Positions 61,101 through 64,000 of a stretch of 64,000 nucleotides of DNA are shown here, one piece after another. Both the position numbers and the translations under genes were made by a program. The notes below the pieces were generated by a model. That model was given only the letters and a program-made list of their open reading frames with translations. It did not search any database and had not been told where the DNA came from. Every line of letters starts with the position of its first letter. The first letter of the stretch is position 1. Source of the DNA: Echinometra lucunter (Eukaryota > Echinodermata > Echinoidea > Camarodonta > Echinometridae); the NCBI GenBank assembly GCA_029962745.1, contig CM057157.1, positions 23,965,492-24,029,491 of the forward strand, written 5' to 3'.

Positions 61101-63903
61101 AAAAGATAACGGCCTGGATAAAAGAAAACGCAAAACAAAAACATTTTTTTCGTTAACTCGCTCGCTACTCCACTGTACTCTCGCTGGTAAAAGCTAGATA
61201 CAAGATGATTTCGGGCAGCAAGTAGCTTATTATAGCAGCGAGATTCCAAAGTATCTTTATATTTGGGCAGCAAGGTGGTTGACAAAGATTTTGGGACGAA
61301 TCCATATAATTTTGCCGGGATCGGTCGTTGACTTTGCTCGCTATAGTAGAAACAGAATAGATTCGGACTGCAAGCGAGGTAGCTAAAACAGTGTCATATT
61401 CGGCACGCAGGTGATCGGATGTATCATTTAGATCATACAGGCATGACAGGTTTATAGTGTATTCTCATGATAATGATAACAATGATATTCCGTTCTTGTA
61501 TACCGCATATCACATTTTTATTACATTTTTATGATGACGAAATAACACTTCTATCATATGGAAAAGGGTATATTTTTCCTAGCTCGCTGCGCTCGCTCGT
61601 TTCATATTAATGGTTTTGAAAAGCAAATGAATTCGGTGAGATGAGACCGAATAGATAATGTAGATGTTTCATTGGCTCACTGCGTAATTTGCCGAAGGGT
61701 TTACTACATCTATCATGAAAAACAGTGTGTGCTTCCTCACTCGCCTCGCTCGCTCGTAATAATAAAAAACAGAGTGGTGGGGGGGGGCAGCAACAATGGA
61801 CCAGCGATGTGACAAAATAGAGTTCATATTTGGCAGCGAAGTAACCATATACATATATATCAGGTATCATTTATGCCTATATGATAACTAAAGTCTTCTC
61901 TCATAACAAGAAACTTGTTATTTTTTGCTCGCTCGCTTCGCTCGCTCGCAAAATTGAAAAAGAAAAAAAGCAGGATAGTTCACATAGCAAGTTGCTTAAT
62001 TTCCCCAATTTGAAAATGCTTCCCGTTGATATATGCCTATATTTTCTATACATATATATATATATATATACATACATATGTGTGAGGGTGTGTGTGTGTG
62101 TGTGCGTGTGTGTGTGTGTGTGTACAAATAGTAGCCGTGGGTTCATCTCCGCTTGGTTGTCTTGCCCCCCCCCCCCCCCCCCCCCCATCCGGAAAATAGA
62201 TCGACGCCTCTGTAAGTGTTGACACCAGTTTTTAAGTGTCTCGAGACCAGGTCTCGGTTTCGGACCTAAAAGTCTCTGTCTCTAACATCAGTGCACCTTC
62301 AAGGAAAAAGCGCTCAAAACCTCTCAAGACCCGACTAAAAATACCAACTTCAGACAGATTATTTCTTTGCTGATCAATCAGATTTCAATTTTAGTATATT
62401 TTAATTGGCTTACAATCTTTCAAGGACAATAACTAGGTGTTTTTGGATGCAAATTTCCTGATGTCGGTCTCGCTCTCGCTCTCGCCTTAGAGTTTTAGTC
62501 TCAATCTCTAGAGACATCACATGGGGAAGGGAAAGTCTCGACCTAGGTCTGGAACCTGAAATTCTCAACTCTAAAATATGCAGTGCTCCACACTCTTGCA
62601 GTGAAAAGATTTATTTTGAAATAATTCAGTATTATCATTTATTTTTCTCTGAAGTCAATGATGCAAGAGGCTGATCATTGTTTTGGATTCCAAGAGTACA
62701 CTTATAGAATTTCACGTTTGTTTTTTTTTTCTTCTGTCTAGTACAGAATTAGATTTGATGTGTAATCGTACTGTGAAATTAGTATTGAAATTAGTAATCC
62801 TTAATTGCATCATACTCGAAGGCCCCGATGAAAGAAAGAGATGGGAGATTTATTTAGGAGAAAGACTGGTTCCTCCACATCTTCCTGCCCTTATAATGTC
62901 ACGTTATAGGGACTGTTACCCGCCCCCAACCCCCCCCCCCCCCCCCCCGGCTGGAACCACGCTAGGCCAGACTAACCACTTATGAATATACCTTCATCCA
63001 TACAGTGCAACAATACTGGACGTGACGTGGAACAATACCACTACACCTCGTGGCCTGACATGGGAGTCCCAGAGTTCAGTGCTCATCTCATGAGCTTCGT
63101 TAGGATTACCAGAGAACATTTGAAGTCCCACCGCAAAGGACCTACCATTGTGCACTGCAGGTACCTATAATTAACATATCATTTTTTTCTCTCATTAATT
63201 TATCAAATGTGATGTATACCTGTATACAGTTTGAAAAGGAGGAAACGGTTAAAAACAGTTACGAAAAGCAAGATCATATGAGTGATGACAGATGTATATG
63301 GAATTCATTTATTTTTATCTATATATTTTTATACACTTTCCCATTACGATAAGACTGATCTTTCTTATTGAAAACATTATTTCTGTCCCTAAGACGAATC
63401 AACAGTATTATTCTTTAAAGTTTTCTCAGTGATTTTCTGAGTAACAATCATGAACAAATCAAACGTTTATTATGCCCATATGTGTAATCATACTACAAAT
63501 CATACTATAAATATGAATATAATAGAACTCAGATTAATGAATTTGTTTGAACTATATTGAATGTATTAGAAAAACTTCTTAGTAGGTTTACACGTATATC
63601 ACTGTATCAGTTTCATGTTCATACAAATGGAATATATGTTTTATTGTTATAGAGATGATGAGATAGAAAGCAATAAATCGAATAATGGGTTTATGCCATC
63701 ACCTCCGTACCACCAATGAGTGAAAGTAATCGATGCATTCTGACACATCACATTCTCATTCATACAGTGCTGGCGTGGGAAGAACAGGAACCTTCCTCAC
63801 ACTAGACGCCATGTTGGACCAGGTACACACTGAACAGGCAGTGGATATCCATAACTTCATCACCAGTATGAGACAGAACCGTCCACTCATGGTGCAGACA
63901 AAG
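54976..63903 (+). CDS. Receptor-type protein tyrosine phosphatase, cytoplasmic region (partial)
   Basis: Ten exons (54976-55104, 56631-56668, 57718-57899, 58225-58312, 58690-58766, 59159-59195, 59809-59906, 60567-60680, 63006-63160, 63768-63903) join with every phase matching. The product is a basic juxtamembrane segment, the helix [14 protein letters not shown], then a catalytic PTP domain: [15 protein letters not shown] (phosphotyrosine loop), [43 protein letters not shown], the acid loop WPDMGVP and the P-loop [10 protein letters not shown]. Cys and Arg of the P-loop and Asp of the WPD loop are present, so activity against phosphotyrosine at the inner membrane face is expected. Ectodomain, membrane segment and final exon(s) are outside the window. 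The subtype cannot be set without the ectodomain. Confidence 0.92.
55286..56000. repeat. Intronic MITE remnants
   Basis: cagtagcgtatctag at 55286 begins a G-rich hAT-like end. 55885-55985, read on the minus strand, shares gacacccaaacaggc and ggggttcagggg with the CCGGTGT-family interior near 18170 and 23410. Ends were not fixed. Confidence 0.45.
56631..56668 (+). CDS. RPTP 38-base microexon
   Basis: Acceptor ttaattttag, donor gtaagt, 38 bases (1+36+1). It reads [12 protein letters not shown] and joins phase 2 to phase 1. Such a small exon in the juxtamembrane region may be alternatively used, but skipping it would shift frame. Confidence 0.65.
57482..57658. mobile_element. MITE of GAGTCAAATTTGACTC-type motifs, 177 bp
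   Basis: The left end TACACTCTTATTTCTGCTCA and the inverse of the right end, TACGCTCTAATTTATGCGGA, correspond for over 30 bases with several changes. The interior alternates TTTGACTCGGAAT and AGTCAAAT. It lies in an intron of the phosphatase gene and shares the TACACTCTTA start with the element at 8581. Confidence 0.7.
57718..57899 (+). CDS. RPTP exon with YENM motif and wedge-like helix
   Basis: Acceptor cttttttattattttgataaag, donor gtcagt, 182 bases (2+180). It contains [19 protein letters not shown] and then [18 protein letters not shown] and DEDFK, the conserved helix just before RPTP catalytic domains. YENM fits the YxxM and YxN phosphotyrosine patterns. Confidence 0.88.
58225..58312 (+). 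CDS. RPTP exon, start of catalytic domain
   Basis: Acceptor tattccattcacag, donor gtaagt. It reads [20 protein letters not shown] and KNRFTNILP, ending in phase 1. The usual KNRY is KNRF here. Confidence 0.92.
58690..58766 (+). CDS. RPTP exon with DYINASF
   Basis: Acceptor ttttcttcag, donor gtaagg. It completes Y and reads [18 protein letters not shown] and INASFID. Confidence 0.94.
59159..59195 (+). CDS. RPTP 37-base exon
   Basis: Acceptor ttgtcttttacag, donor gtatgt. It reads [12 protein letters not shown] and splits the following Gly codon. Confidence 0.93.
59809..59906 (+). CDS. RPTP exon, core beta-sheet and helix
   Basis: Acceptor ttggttttgacag, donor gtaatc. It reads [20 protein letters not shown] and [13 protein letters not shown], all strongly conserved in PTPs. 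Confidence 0.95.
60567..60680 (+). CDS. RPTP exon ending at a transposon-loaded donor
   Basis: Acceptor tctttttccag-like, 38 codons. It reads [18 protein letters not shown], then [17 protein letters not shown]. The donor gtaagtgtt (60681-60689) is almost wholly the 8 bp target duplication of the adjacent hAT-type element. An alternative donor lies four codons upstream (GTCAG-gtattt) but is out of phase with the next exon. Confidence 0.9.
60690..62212. mobile_element. hAT-type element in the RPTP splice donor, 1523 bp
   Basis: The termini CAGAGGCGTCGATC are exact inverses over 14 bases. The 8 bp duplication TAAGTGTT is perfect (60682-60689, 62213-62220). The interior has G/C runs at both ends, CGCTCGCTTCGCTCGCTCG palindromes (near 61577, 61736, 61924) and AT and GT microsatellites (62053-62122). 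It has no transposase. A left-truncated copy is at 5619-6414. Confidence 0.88.
62221..63005. other. RPTP intron remainder
   Basis: 62230-62560 is rich in GTCTCGAG, TCTCG and CTCTAGAGAC motifs in both orientations, perhaps another short palindromic repeat. A C run lies at 62931-62948. No exon is supported. The protein reads through correctly from 60680 to 63006 without one. Confidence 0.5.
63006..63160 (+). CDS. RPTP exon with WPD loop
   Basis: Acceptor ttcatccatacag, donor gtacct. It reads [20 protein letters not shown], then [16 protein letters not shown] and GPTIVHC, ending inside the P-loop serine codon. Confidence 0.95.
63768..63903 (+). CDS. RPTP exon with P-loop arginine
   Basis: Acceptor attctcattcatacag, donor gtataa. 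It completes [20 protein letters not shown] and runs to [11 protein letters not shown]. The next exon, expected to start EQY, is beyond the window. Confidence 0.95.
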
Positions 63904-63914
63904 GTATAATAACA

Positions 63915-64000
63915 ATGATATTTGATATTTATATAGCGCACGTATCCACCAAAGAAGGTGCTCAGGGCGCTCCAATATTACCCCGGCTCAGTTAGGCTAC
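63915..64000 (+). repeat. SINE-like repeat, cut by window end
   Basis: gatatttatatagcgcacg, gggcgctccaatattacccc and ggctcagttagg match the 9745-10060 repeat. It lies just inside the intron after the P-loop exon. Confidence 0.55.

Noticed and set aside
1..64000. CRISPR arrays, bacterial operons, tRNA or rRNA genes
   Set aside because: No regularly spaced identical repeats with unique spacers, no ribosome-binding-site gene clusters, and no intact tRNA A/B boxes or rRNA blocks were seen.

Overview
The window is animal nuclear DNA, most probably from an echinoderm such as a sea urchin. It is AT-rich, has short exons with GT/AG introns, is very dense in transposons, and contains many C/G homopolymer runs and short terminal-inverted-repeat elements beginning CAGTGGCGTAG. 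The taxon is an inference. I see no bacterial, organellar or viral genes, and no tRNA, rRNA or CRISPR array.

Only a small part is host coding sequence. (1) 54976-63903 (+): the cytoplasmic part of a receptor-type protein tyrosine phosphatase. Ten phase-compatible exons run from a basic juxtamembrane segment through the catalytic loop [10 protein letters not shown]. The ectodomain and last exon(s) lie outside the window. (2) 11491-15656 (-): four phase-compatible exons of a gene resembling the SAMD3-like family. It is broken by an in-frame TGA and by a 1.0 kb hAT-type element inserted inside an exon. (3) 1953-3903 (+): three phase-compatible exons, possibly of a relative of gene 2, with one in-frame TAG. 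(4) An unrecognised open exon at 5260-5627 (-).

The rest is layered mobile DNA. At 17.9-34.0 kb two copies of one large element (termini CCGGTGT) lie in direct orientation. Copy 2 is split by an 8269 bp element, and copy 1 supplies the empty site, proving a 3 bp (AAT) target duplication. At 38.0-40.5 kb another terminal-repeat element carries at least nine copies of a near-palindromic 14-mer (GTAACGTATGTTTC). At 41.2-52.9 kb an element with arrays of AACTGGTACCAGTT-type palindromes is split by a roughly 8.6 kb L1/Tx1-like LINE with degraded ORF1 and ORF2. A 500 bp assembly gap (53001-53500) begins in a GGACTC repeat. A second LINE fragment follows at 53.8-54.4 kb.

The clearest new structure is repeated capture of coding and splice sequences by hAT-type elements whose 8 bp duplications can be read directly. 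One lies in a coding exon (13532-14533, itself carrying a second nested element). Another lies exactly in a splice donor of the phosphatase gene (60690-62212), so the donor GTAAGTGTT is now present at both ends of the element.
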